Source of the DNA: an uncultured Acetatifactor sp.
GTDB lineage: Bacteria; Bacillota; Clostridia; Lachnospirales; Lachnospiraceae
Direction of reading: 5' to 3'
Length of the DNA: 44,565 bases
Assembly: GCA_910588225.1 (NCBI GenBank)
Contig: CAJUQT010000036.1
Span: 1 to 44,565 of the forward strand
Part shown: one piece after another, positions 8,088-16,098 of the stretch
Layout of the letters: every line of letters starts with the position of its first letter
Numbering within the stretch: position 1 is the stretch's first letter
Notes under the pieces: model-generated
What the model was told of the DNA's origin: nothing
The model's database searches: none
The model's input: only the letters and a program-made list of their open reading frames with translations
Position numbers and translations under genes: made by a program

Positions 8088-8537
8088 TTAATACATCTTT
8101 TTCCTTTTCCACATGATCAATGCGTCTTCCTTTGGTCTGTCATAAAATCCCGGCCGAATGCCTTCCGGGTAAAAGCCGCATTTCTCATAAAGGTGAATAG
8201 CCGCCTCATTGCTCACGCGAACCTCCAGCGTATATGCCTCCACGCCTTCCGTTTCCCCCAGGGCAAACAGCTTCTCCAGCATGGCCCGGGCAATCCCCTG
8301 ATTGCGAAAGGCTTCCGCAACCACCACATTGTCAATATTTGCCTCATTGCAGAGATTGGTATACCCGCAGCATCCTGCCACCAGGCTGTCGGCCAGGGCC
8401 ACCAGATACCGACAGTACGGCTGCCTCAGAAGATCCCTGAACGCATTCTCCGACCAGGGCATGGAAAAGCTTTCCCTCTCTATATTTGCCAGTGCTTCTA
8501 TGTCTTCTTCCCGCAGTTCTCTGATTTCAATCTTCAT
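8088..8537 (-). CDS. rimI: ribosomal protein S18-alanine N-acetyltransferase (GNAT)
   Basis: The 149-residue GNAT enzyme has the acetyl-CoA loop FRNQGIARAMLEKL, the core LEVRVSNEAAIHLYEKCGF and the C-terminal YDRPKEDALIMWK, as in RimI-type proteins that acetylate the N terminus of ribosomal protein S18. The neighbours tsaB and tsaE are the usual genomic partners of rimI in Firmicutes. The ATG at 8537 lies 2 bases after the tsaB stop. A TTG at 8543 overlapping that stop is an alternative and sits better relative to GGAGGAG. Confidence 0.9.
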   Translation of the reverse strand: MKIEIRELREEDIEALANIERESFSMPWSENAFRDLLRQPYCRYLVALADSLVAGCCGYTNLCNEANIDNVVVAEAFRNQGIARAMLEKLFALGETEGVEAYTLEVRVSNEAAIHLYEKCGFYPEGIRPGFYDRPKEDALIMWKRKKMY

Positions 8538-8539
8538 AG

Positions 8540-9268
8540 TCAAACGGTCTTCTGCTCCTCCCGGGCCTGGTCTGCCTCCCGCTCCGCCTGACTTTTGCGC
8601 AGATACTCCGGCCGATGTTCCGCGGCCGTGACCGCTCTGCCTTCTCTGAAATAAACAGCTCCCAGTGCCGCAACGCTGGCCGCCCTCTGTCGGTTATTCC
8701 CGGCACCGGCAATTGCAAACTGTAAACCCTTCTGTTCCCTGAGCACACGGTGGTACACAGGTACGCCGTCCCCCAGAAAAATCACAGGACGTCCCATGGC
8801 CGCAAGCTTTTCCAAAATCTCTCCGATATCCATGGGGCCCTGCGAAATCACCGGATTCAACCGAAATCCTTCTCCCTCCGGCAGGAATTCATATGCCCCG
8901 GTATATACCTGATTCCTCCTGGCATCCATCAGCGGACAGACGATCCTTTCAGAACCGTACAGGTTCCACGCCAGTCCCTCCAGTGTGGGCACCTCCACCA
9001 GTGGTTTCTTCAGCGCCAGCCCCAGGCCCTTCGCCGTGGCGGAGCCGATGCGAAGCCCCGTAAAAGAACCGGGGCCGCAGGCAATCGCTATGGCATCGAT
9101 TGTCTGCAGATCCAGCTCAATCATCCTGCACAGCTCATCCAGCATGGGCAGAAGTGTCTGCGAATGTGTCTTCTTATAATTGGTGGTATACTCCGCCACC
9201 AGTTCATCATCTTCCAGAACCGCAACCCCGGCAACCAGTCCGGAGCTGTCCAAACCCAATATCTTCAC
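8540..9268 (-). CDS. tsaB: tRNA threonylcarbamoyladenosine biosynthesis protein TsaB
   Basis: TsaB is the non-catalytic ASKHA-fold partner of TsaD in t6A formation. The N-terminal LGLDSSGLVAGVAVLEDD, the HSQTLLP motif and ACGPGSFTGLRIG are diagnostic. The length of 242 residues is normal. Translation starts at a GTG, with GGGAGGATTTT just upstream. It lies between tsaE and rimI and nearly touches rimI. Confidence 0.95.
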   Translation of the reverse strand: MKILGLDSSGLVAGVAVLEDDELVAEYTTNYKKTHSQTLLPMLDELCRMIELDLQTIDAIAIACGPGSFTGLRIGSATAKGLGLALKKPLVEVPTLEGLAWNLYGSERIVCPLMDARRNQVYTGAYEFLPEGEGFRLNPVISQGPMDIGEILEKLAAMGRPVIFLGDGVPVYHRVLREQKGLQFAIAGAGNNRQRAASVAALGAVYFREGRAVTAAEHRPEYLRKSQAEREADQAREEQKTV

Positions 9269-9304
9269 AAAATCCTCCCTGCCGCCACCCCGCAGACCGG
9301 CGCG

Positions 9305-9793
9305 TCAACGCAAGCTTCTCCTGTCAATCTCAACCCGGCGATAGTCAAATCCTTTTTCCGGATCCTTCTCCACGGAGATTCTCACCAGCTGTTCCGGCAA
9401 TATCTCTTCGATTAAATCCGCCCATTCTATCAGGCAGACACCGTCTCCGTAAAAGTAATCCTCATACCCGATTTCATCCATTTCCTCCACGTCGCCGATG
9501 CGATATACATCAAAATGATAGAGCGGCAGACGTCCCTCCTCATAAATCTGCAATATGGTAAAGGTAGGACTGTTTACCGTCTCCACAATCCCAAGTCCCT
9601 TCGCAAATCCCTGGGTAAACACAGTCTTGCCCACCCCCAGGTCACCTGTCAGCGTAAAAATCTGTCCCGCCGAGGCTTCTCTTCCCAGGGCTTCTCCCAA
9701 GGTAAAGGTTTCTTCCGGCGACATGGTTTCTGCCAGGATTCTGCCTTCCTTTTTCAAAACGGCCAGAATCTCCATTCCATTTTTGTATTCCAT
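9305..9793 (-). CDS. tsaE: tRNA threonylcarbamoyladenosine biosynthesis ATPase TsaE
   Basis: TsaE is the P-loop ATPase of the TsaBDE complex. Walker A is GDLGVGKT, followed by VNSPTFTILQIYE and LYHFDVYRI, all TsaE signatures. LIEWADLIEEILP near the C terminus is the typical last motif. I chose the ATG at 9793 (162 residues), because GAGAGG lies 5 bases upstream and this gives the usual family length. The frame is open to 9844. It is followed by tsaB after a 36-base gap. Confidence 0.94.
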   Translation of the reverse strand: MEYKNGMEILAVLKKEGRILAETMSPEETFTLGEALGREASAGQIFTLTGDLGVGKTVFTQGFAKGLGIVETVNSPTFTILQIYEEGRLPLYHFDVYRIGDVEEMDEIGYEDYFYGDGVCLIEWADLIEEILPEQLVRISVEKDPEKGFDYRRVEIDRRSLR

Positions 9794-9884
9794 GGCATCC
9801 TCTCTTATTGCATTGCAGTTCTGAGACTGCAGCAGTTCCTTCACATCCGGACTGTATCGTGATACAGCCCAACTGCATGGAGGG

Positions 9885-10361
9885 TTACTGTCGAATCTTC
9901 ACTTTGGAAGGAGGCATATGGGTGGAAATCATCTCAATCACAGACATCCGCTGGTCCCCCAGCTGACGTTTCGGGAAAATCGTGGCATTCACCCGGGAAG
10001 TATAGAGAATAATACTTCTGCCTGTAGAAACCGCCTTATGCATATCCTCCCAGGCCATCTTCTCCTGCGCCTCCCCCTGAGAGACAGTCAGCCCTTCCTC
10101 GTCAAGAATATATTGCAGAGACTCCTGAAAAGCTGGATTATTCAGCAGCTGTGTTCTGCTTTTTAAAAACAGCGTCCAAGGCAGATACAGCAGCATTACC
10201 AGTCCCAGAACAATGAAGATCCACTGCTTTGTGGCAAGGGCAAAAATGATCAGCAGAGCACCGAAAGTACTTCCCACTACGCCTGCCGGACTGTTGTAGG
10301 AATGCATCAGCATATAATCATATAAATCTCCCGCTTCAATTTTTACTGATAGATTGATCAT
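9885..10361 (-). CDS. YcxB-like membrane protein
   Basis: The 158-residue protein has two adjacent hydrophobic helices at about residues 25-65 (GVVGSTFGALLIIFALA, WIFIVLGLVMLLYLPW). A small C-terminal domain with YILDEEGL, AWEDMHKAV and IILYTSRVNATIFPKRQL follows, the pattern of YcxB-like proteins. The function of that family is unknown. The start has AGGTGA about 7 bases upstream. It is probably the first gene of the unit running into tsaE. Confidence 0.75.
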   Translation of the reverse strand: MINLSVKIEAGDLYDYMLMHSYNSPAGVVGSTFGALLIIFALATKQWIFIVLGLVMLLYLPWTLFLKSRTQLLNNPAFQESLQYILDEEGLTVSQGEAQEKMAWEDMHKAVSTGRSIILYTSRVNATIFPKRQLGDQRMSVIEMISTHMPPSKVKIRQ

Positions 10362-10473
10362 AACCGTTCACCTGCCGTATGTGAAATCTGGTAAGTATGT
10401 TCTTCCTGCAATTTTACTCTAAAAATCTGAAAAAAGCAAGAAAAAAACCGTCCGAACTTATCACTTAAAAGCC

Positions 10474-10587
10474 TCATTTTCTCGCCTGATATCTCGACCG
10501 ATATCCATTGGGCGATTCTCCGGCAATCTGTCTGAATATTTTGGAGAACCGGCTGGCGTCTCCAAATAATTTTCTTACAAACGCAGC
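10474..10587 (-). pseudogene. remnant of an AraC-family DNA-binding domain
   Basis: In the frame ending at 10474 the minus strand reads FVRKLFGDASRFSKIF followed by RQIAGESPNGYRSRYQARK and a stop. This matches the second helix-turn-helix and the end of AraC/XylS regulators (pattern ..YFS..FK...G.SP..YR). A stop lies directly upstream of the fragment and no N-terminal domain is found, so this is a 36-codon relic. The rest of 10362-10856 shows no intact gene. Confidence 0.5.
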
Positions 10588-10790
10588 CTATAAATATTTC
10601 TTTTTCCATTCCTGGCTTTATCTCACTGCTGAACATATCCTTCCACTGTTCAGAAATAACTCTTATTAACGAATTTCAGACAAGTTAAGCACTTTATTTC
10701 TACACTGTTTCGTCAGGTCAACCAGATGCCGTTTTCGTTATAAAGCACCAACGCAATCTCCTGGCCTTACATTTCATGGAAATAAAAATA

Positions 10791-10827
10791 GACCAGACGC
10801 TCCACAATCTTTGTAAAATGTCTGGTC
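10791..10827 (-). terminator. terminator downstream of the Uma2 remnant
   Basis: GACCAGAC and GTCTGGTC pair across a 21-base loop. On the minus strand the stem is followed by TATTTTTATTT. It lies 30 bases downstream of the Uma2 reading frame. The long loop lowers confidence. Confidence 0.55.
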
Positions 10828-10856
10828 CAAATCTTGCTGCTGCAAGGTTAGCCCTA

Positions 10857-11210
10857 TTATCCATGCTCTATCCCTGCAAAATCAATTTCAAAATCTTCGT
10901 ATATACCCGCCTTCACTTTATCTGAAAATGAGTACTCTTCAAATGTATCATACTCGAAATTATAAACCGTAATCTGCAGTTTCATCGGATCGACAATCCA
11001 ATACTCCCTGACTCCTGCGGAGCGGTATTTGAATAGCTTTTTATTGTAGTCCATCTGGCGGCTTGTGGGTGATACAATTTCAAGAATCCTGTCAGGCGCT
11101 CCCTTACAGCCTTCCTCGGTAAGTTTGTTTTTATCACATATTACAGAAATATCAGGTTCCAGATAAACTGTATCATCCCCATTCAAAAGTACAGCAAATG
11201 GAGAAGGATA
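10857..11210 (-). pseudogene. 5'-truncated Uma2-family (DUF820) restriction-endonuclease-like gene
   Basis: The C-terminal half of an Uma2/DUF820 protein is clear: LEPDISVICDKNKL, GAPDRILEIVSPTSRQMDY and FKYRSAGVREYWIVDP contain the PD-(D/E)xK-like core. Intact members are about 180-190 residues, while about 110 remain here. The frame extends upstream as YPSPFAVLLNGDD, which also fits the family, and then hits a TAA at 11213-11211. The first half is therefore lost. A TTG at 11186 could still start a short peptide. Neighbouring DNA is also decayed. Confidence 0.75.
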
Positions 11211-11277
11211 TTATTCTTTCTCTGTGGGTTTTTAAAGACTTTCGCAATAACAGAACAGGATGCAAATAATGCAATAC

Positions 11278-12015
11278 TCACCCTCTGTGTCCGGCCTTGA
11301 TAATGGGACTCAGCGGTTTGTAGATGAGCAGTGTAATCACAGACACGCTGACGCCTTTGATCAGATTCAGCGGCGCAACACAGGCTGCTACAAAGCTGAC
11401 AATATTGCCCTCACTCACCAGAGGATTTATGTCACTTCCCATATCCAGAATACTTTCAAGCGGCATACCATAAAGCTTTGAAAAGGCCGGAAGCAGATAC
11501 ACCGCGTTGAAAGCAGTGCCAAATACAGTCATTATCAGTGTACCTGTGACACATGCCACGATGGCTGTCTTTTTGTTCTTGCGAAAAGCATATATAACTG
11601 ACGCCGGCAGAATAAAGCTGCAGCCAATCACGAAGTTAGCCAGATCTCCCACAAAAGCGGTGGATGTACCCTTGACAAAAAGCTTCAGCAGTATCTTGAT
11701 AAACTCCATCATAACGCCTGCCGCAGGCCCAAAAGCAAATGTTCCCACCAGTATGGGCAGCTCGCTGAAATCCAGCTTATAGAAAGGAGGTGCAAAGGGA
11801 AGCGGGAAATCAAGCAAATGCAGAATCATGGCAATCGCACTGAACAATCCAATCATAGCCATCTTTCTCGTGCTGAACACCGCTTCCGTTATTCCATTCT
11901 TCTTCCGGGCTGCCTTCTCCAGAAAAACGGCCGTCACAAAAAGGACGACAATGATCCCCAGGAAACCCACCACATACAACGCATTTTCCGCAACATTTTG
12001 AAACAGTTCATTCAT
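11278..12015 (-). CDS. ribU: riboflavin ECF transporter S component
   Basis: RibU is the substrate-binding membrane subunit of an energy-coupling-factor transporter for riboflavin. ISO-type features include STRKMAMIGLFSAIAMILHLLDFPLPFAPPFYKLDFSELP split across helix 2, GTFAFGPAAGVMMEFIKILLK and the late helix with PLNLIKG. About six helices are predicted. I chose the second in-frame ATG (12015), because AGGAGG is 8 bases upstream; the first ATG at 12021 is only 2 bases from it. An FMN riboswitch and terminator precede it. The energising module (EcfA, EcfT) is not in the window. Confidence 0.92.
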   Translation of the reverse strand: MNELFQNVAENALYVVGFLGIIVVLFVTAVFLEKAARKKNGITEAVFSTRKMAMIGLFSAIAMILHLLDFPLPFAPPFYKLDFSELPILVGTFAFGPAAGVMMEFIKILLKLFVKGTSTAFVGDLANFVIGCSFILPASVIYAFRKNKKTAIVACVTGTLIMTVFGTAFNAVYLLPAFSKLYGMPLESILDMGSDINPLVSEGNIVSFVAACVAPLNLIKGVSVSVITLLIYKPLSPIIKAGHRG

Positions 12016-12150
12016 TTTCATTTCCTCCTAAATTAAGTCGCTGCGCGACAGCTCTATAGTGCGAAGTATACTCGGCGCACGACAATTCTTTTATGAGAGA
12101 AAATTCTTCCTGTCCCGGAATTTTTTCATACAGGCCGGCCCTTCCTGCAC

Positions 12151-12180
12151 AAAAAAACCCCGAATCAAAAGATTCGGGGT
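12151..12180 (-). terminator. attenuator terminator of the FMN riboswitch
   Basis: CCCCGAATC and GATTCGGGG form a 9-bp stem with a 4-base loop, extended by A-T pairs. On the minus strand it is followed by TTTTTTT. It lies between the riboswitch aptamer and ribU, so FMN binding probably favours this terminator and stops ribU transcription. Confidence 0.88.
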
Positions 12181-12298
12181 TATCTTCCGCTCATTCTCGA
12201 CTGCATCAAATGCGCTGCAAAATAACAGCACATCACATCGAACGTATACCATGGAAACGTCTTCCCAAAATATCCGCCGCTCTCTTTGCATTCGATCT

Positions 12299-12445
12299 TT
12301 CTTCTTTCATCCAGACTTTACTGTTGGTCCCGGAGTTTCACCGAGTCAGCTGTGACAGGCAGGCAAAACAACAGAACATCTGCCCTCTTCCGTCACAGGT
12401 CGCGGACTATACCGCCAGTAGGGAATTGCACCCGACCCCGAAGAA
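12299..12445 (-). ncRNA. FMN riboswitch (RFN element)
   Basis: The minus strand contains the highly conserved RFN blocks in order: TTCTTCGGGGTCGGGTG, ATTCCCTACTGGCGGTATAG, a variable arm, then GGTGAAACTCCGGGACC, CAACAGTAAAGTCTGGATG and AAAGAAG. These form the six-helix aptamer for FMN. It sits in the leader of the riboflavin transporter gene ribU, with an intrinsic terminator about 120 bases downstream. Confidence 0.97.
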
Positions 12446-12468
12446 TTTTCTTTTTGTATACGTTTGAC

Positions 12469-12497
12469 ATTATAATACGGTTCGAGAGGAAAATCAA
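12469..12497 (-). promoter_or_regulatory. sigma-A promoter of the riboswitch-ribU transcript
   Basis: On the minus strand TTGATT (12492-12497) and TATAAT (12469-12474) are separated by exactly 17 bases. The predicted start near 12462 is about 17 bases before the aptamer. Confidence 0.8.
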
Positions 12498-12693
12498 GAG
12501 GCTTTTCGTCTTTCTTTTCTCATGACATTTCCTTCAAGTTCTTCTATTGCGTCTACTTTTGCAGAACCTCCTTCGCTTTTCTTATAGCTTCCCGGATTTA
12601 CGATATCTCCAATTTCACAGCAAAAGCTTGAGAGGACGTTCAGAATTGACCGCCCTCTCTGCTGACTGGCTCAGATTCCCAGTCCCTCTGCGC

Positions 12694-14487
12694 CTATTTG
12701 TACAGAGGTCCGTATGCCGCGCAGGCCCGGTAATCCTGCCCTTCCTTATCCATGCCGAAGGCATTCCACGCCGCGGGACGGAAGATTTTATCCTCCTCCA
12801 CGTTATGCATGCATACAGGAATCCGGAGCATGGAGCACATGGTAATCAGATCCGCACCGATATGTCCGTAACTGATGGCGCCATGGTTTGCGCCCCAGTT
12901 GTTCATCACATCATAAGCAGTGGCAAATGCGCCCTTCCCGGTGGTCCTTGGAGCGAACCAGGTACAGGGCCAGGTGTAATCCGTACGCTTCCACAATACA
13001 TCCGTTACTTCCTCTGGCAGATGAATGGTCCAGCCCTCCGCAATCTGCAGCACAGGCCCCAGGCCCTTCACCAGGTTCAGGCGAATCATGGTGGCAGGCA
13101 TCTCAGCCTCGGTTACGAAGCGGGAGGAGAATCCTCCGCCCCTGAAATACCCGCAGTCGGCATAGTTCCAGGTGGTTGCCGACATAATAGCCTTCTGGTC
13201 CTCTTCCGTCACCTCATACCAGGGCTTCATGACGCTGTTGCCCTCCGCATCCTTTGCCTGTCCGCAGGCATCCAGACAGGCTGCGCCGGAGTTAATCAGA
13301 TGGATAAATCCGCCCGCCTCCTTTGCAATCCCCTCCAGCTCATAGCCGGTGGCCTTCTTCACCGCCTCGGGACTCCAGTAAGTACGCACATCAGCGAAAA
13401 TCTGAGCACGATTGGTCAGCAGCTTCATAAACAACATGCCCAGACCGTTCAGCACATCGTTCTCCGTGGCCAGAATATACGGCTCTCTGGCCCCATTCCA
13501 GTCAAAGGAGGTATTCAGCATGGCCTCGGGGAAGTCACAGTTAGGGTAGAAGTCGGTCCACTGCCGCTGTCCCTGGAAGCCTGCGGCGATGGCATTGTGA
13601 CCCACCATCTCCTCTTCCCTGCCCTCAGGAAGATTCTGGTTCCCATTCATCAGGTCCTTGATGATACACATCATCTTCACCACGAACTCCCAGTCCTGAT
13701 CCTTCTGCTCCCTTGTCTTCTGTATTTCTTCAGGATTCTTGTCAAAGCCTTCCTTACAGTATTCTTTCGCCCAGGCAAGAGCCTTCTCATATTCCTTCTG
13801 GTCATAAATACCCTCTGACATCCGGCGGATAATCTCCACTTCGTCCACGGATTCCACACGCATACCCAGATATTCCTCGATAAAGGCCGGATCAATGATG
13901 GAGCCGCCAATGCCCATGCAGATAGAGCCGATCTGCAGATAAGATTTCCCCCGCATGGTGGCCACAGCCACAGCAGCACGGCCGAAGCGCAGCAGCTTCT
14001 CCTTCACATCCTCCGGAATGGTGGCATCGTCTGCCTCCTGCACATCATGTCCGTAAATGCCGAAAGCCGGAAGTCCTTTCTGGGCATGGGTGGCCAGTAC
14101 GGATGCCAGATACACCGCGCCGGGACGCTCTGTTCCGTTAAAGCCCCAGACGCCCTTTATGGTATTAGGATCCATATCCATGGTTTCCGCCCCATAGCAC
14201 CAGCAGGGTGTAACGGTCAGTGTGATATCCACTCCCGCCCTGCGGAATTTGTCCGCACAGGCTGCGGCCTCCCCCACGCGCCCGATGGTGGTATCCGCAA
14301 TCACCACCTTCACCGGTTCTCCGTTGGAATAGCGCAGGTTCTCCTCAAAAAGAGCTGCTGCTGCTTTCGCCATATTCATGGTCTGATCTTCCAGAGATTC
14401 CCGCACCTTCAGAACACCTCTTCTGCCATCGATGGTGGGGCGAATGCCTATCACCGGATAATCGCCGATCAATCTGTTTTCTGCCAT
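12694..14487 (-). CDS. fucI: L-fucose isomerase
   Basis: FucI interconverts L-fucose and L-fuculose. The 597-residue length matches known enzymes (about 590). GIRPTIDGRRGVLKVRESLE at the start, the central WGFNGTERPGAVYL, and DFPEAMLNTSFDWNGAREP followed by LATENDVLNG carry the expected manganese-binding Glu and Asp. GANHGAISYGHIG supplies the late His. The ribosome site GGAGGTTAAGT precedes the ATG. It is the last gene of a four-gene operon with fucU, an aldo-keto reductase and a zinc dehydrogenase. Confidence 0.96.
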   Translation of the reverse strand: MAENRLIGDYPVIGIRPTIDGRRGVLKVRESLEDQTMNMAKAAAALFEENLRYSNGEPVKVVIADTTIGRVGEAAACADKFRRAGVDITLTVTPCWCYGAETMDMDPNTIKGVWGFNGTERPGAVYLASVLATHAQKGLPAFGIYGHDVQEADDATIPEDVKEKLLRFGRAAVAVATMRGKSYLQIGSICMGIGGSIIDPAFIEEYLGMRVESVDEVEIIRRMSEGIYDQKEYEKALAWAKEYCKEGFDKNPEEIQKTREQKDQDWEFVVKMMCIIKDLMNGNQNLPEGREEEMVGHNAIAAGFQGQRQWTDFYPNCDFPEAMLNTSFDWNGAREPYILATENDVLNGLGMLFMKLLTNRAQIFADVRTYWSPEAVKKATGYELEGIAKEAGGFIHLINSGAACLDACGQAKDAEGNSVMKPWYEVTEEDQKAIMSATTWNYADCGYFRGGGFSSRFVTEAEMPATMIRLNLVKGLGPVLQIAEGWTIHLPEEVTDVLWKRTDYTWPCTWFAPRTTGKGAFATAYDVMNNWGANHGAISYGHIGADLITMCSMLRIPVCMHNVEEDKIFRPAAWNAFGMDKEGQDYRACAAYGPLYK

Positions 14488-14489
14488 AC

Positions 14490-14609
14490 TTAACCTCCTG
14501 AATTATATACGTTTATACGCAGATTCCCTGCGCTGTATACGCTCGTCCTTCGCGCCTTCTTCCCTTCCATAGCCCTGATGGGAGCCATTTTCAGCTGCGT
14601 CATACTCAT
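14490..14609 (-). CDS. candidate 39-codon small ORF between fucU and fucI
   Basis: A 39-codon ORF begins MSMTQLKMAPIRAMEGKK and ends in a stop that overlaps the ribosome site of fucI. It fills nearly the whole 137-base gap. An AGGA lies about 9 bases before its ATG. The peptide is basic and has no recognisable domain. Placement suggests a translational-coupling leader, but length and lack of homology make it doubtful. Confidence 0.25.
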   Translation of the reverse strand: MSMTQLKMAPIRAMEGKKARRTSVYSAGNLRINVYNSGG

Positions 14610-14624
14610 GCGCTTTTCCTGTTT

Positions 14625-15059
14625 TTACACAACACCCTTCTGCAGCATAATATTCGCATACAATGCGCTTTCTCCTGTGGCAATGATGGCGTAAGCGGTT
14701 TTGGCCTGCTCATAAAATGCAAATCGCTCTATCTCCCCCACAGCTTCCGCTCCCCGCTCATCCGCTTTCTTCACAATCTCCTTATAGCTCTCCCAGACAG
14801 GAGTCTCCACTGGATCCCCCGGCATCACCTGCATGAGATTCACCGGATGCTCCACATAAGTATCCAGCGGGAAAAGCTGCAGTATCGCTTCCAGGATTTC
14901 ACAGGTTCCATGGCCGTCCATGCGAATGACGATTGCGTTCTTTCCCATAGTTTCCGCCGGGAAATTTCCGTCCGCAATCACCAGCCGGTCGCTGTGTCCC
15001 ATTTCACATAACACCTTCAAAAGCTCCGGAGACAAAATTTTCGGTATTCCTTTTAACAT
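14625..15059 (-). CDS. fucU: L-fucose mutarotase
   Basis: FucU/RbsD-family proteins interconvert the alpha and beta anomers of L-fucose, supplying the form used by the isomerase. The start MLKGIPKILSPELLKVLCEMGHSD split by IADGNFPAE contains the conserved catalytic His and Asp, and the C-terminal FYEQAKTAYAIIATGE is the RbsD/FucU end motif. The length of 144 residues is normal. The start overlaps the end of the aldo-keto reductase gene by 7 bases, showing translational coupling. Confidence 0.94.
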   Translation of the reverse strand: MLKGIPKILSPELLKVLCEMGHSDRLVIADGNFPAETMGKNAIVIRMDGHGTCEILEAILQLFPLDTYVEHPVNLMQVMPGDPVETPVWESYKEIVKKADERGAEAVGEIERFAFYEQAKTAYAIIATGESALYANIMLQKGVV

Positions 15060-16069
15060 GTGGTAATCACCCCCTCAACATCCCATAAATCTTCCCAGCC
15101 CTTTGCGCCTTCCCAGAGAAACACCTGTCCCTTGATGAGACGGCAGTTTTTGTCCTCCGCTTCGATGGCTTTCATTTCTTCCTCTGTCAGCGGATCTTCC
15201 GCTGCAGATTTCAGATTGGATATATACTGATTTTCTTTTACAGAGAACGGAATGGGCACCTGCCCTCTCTGCACCGCCCATTTCAGGCAGATAATCGCCG
15301 GATGTACGCCGTGGGCTTCCGCGGCGGCCAAAACTGCAGGCAGCTCGGTATCCGCCACATCTTCCTCCGTTCTGTCCCGCTCCGGTCTGGACGGAGAGCC
15401 AATGGGACAGTATCCTATGGGCAGAATATTGTGCTCCCTGGCATAGGCGAACAGTTCTTTCTGCTGGAAGGAAGGATGCAGCTCCATCTCCAGAGCAGCG
15501 GGCTGGATTCTGCACAGAGGCAGCACTGCCTCCAGCTTCGGTATAGTCATATTGCTCATGCCGATGTAACGCACCAGTCCCTTATCCACCAGCTCCTCAC
15601 ACTGTCTCCAGGTGGCCATGAATTCTTCCACCGAAAAAGGTCTGGAATCCGGATTCCGGGAATCCCCGCTGCAGCCCGGCGCATGATAATTGGGAAACGG
15701 CCAGTGCACAAAATAGAGATCCAGGTAGTCCAGTCTCAGATCCTGCAGGCTTTTTCGGCAGGATTCCAACACTTTCCCTTCTCCGTGCATATCATTCCAT
15801 ACCTTCGATGTAACAAAAAGTTCCTTCCGCTCCACCGCTCCTTCCTGCATCACACGCTGCAGTACTTCGCCGATGGAATCCTCGTTCTGATAGACTGCCG
15901 CACAGTCAATCAGACGATATCCATACCGTATGGCTCCGTATACGGCCTGAGAAACCTGCTCTGCCCCGTACTTATCGGATCCGAATGTGCCCAGTCCCAC
16001 ACAGGGAATCTCCTCCCCTGTATAAAGTTTTCTGACAGGCAGTAAACTTCTATCCAATTTCTCGCTCAT
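15053..16069 (-). CDS. aldo/keto reductase in the fucose operon
   Basis: This is a 338-residue NAD(P)H-dependent aldo-keto reductase with a TIM-barrel fold. The catalytic tetrad is visible as Asp55, Tyr60 (DCAAVYQNE), Lys89 (TSKVWN) and His122 (YFVHWPF). The C-terminal part (VPIPFSVKENQYISNLKSA) binds the cofactor phosphate region. It may reduce an aldehyde or ketose made from fucose, such as lactaldehyde or fuculose, but the substrate cannot be read from the sequence. It lies between the zinc dehydrogenase gene and fucU in one operon. Confidence 0.9.
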   Translation of the reverse strand: MSEKLDRSLLPVRKLYTGEEIPCVGLGTFGSDKYGAEQVSQAVYGAIRYGYRLIDCAAVYQNEDSIGEVLQRVMQEGAVERKELFVTSKVWNDMHGEGKVLESCRKSLQDLRLDYLDLYFVHWPFPNYHAPGCSGDSRNPDSRPFSVEEFMATWRQCEELVDKGLVRYIGMSNMTIPKLEAVLPLCRIQPAALEMELHPSFQQKELFAYAREHNILPIGYCPIGSPSRPERDRTEEDVADTELPAVLAAAEAHGVHPAIICLKWAVQRGQVPIPFSVKENQYISNLKSAAEDPLTEEEMKAIEAEDKNCRLIKGQVFLWEGAKGWEDLWDVEGVITTC

Positions 16070-16098
16070 ATTTTTGCTCCTGTTCCAGTTTCACTGTT

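Noticed and set aside
12610..12680. Terminator after fucI (AGAGGGCG/CGTCCTCT stem)
   Set aside because: The stem is short with a G-T pair and no T run follows, so I could not support it.
12547..13818. 423-residue plus-strand ORF across fucI
   Set aside because: It is a shadow of the clearly identified L-fucose isomerase and has no family features.
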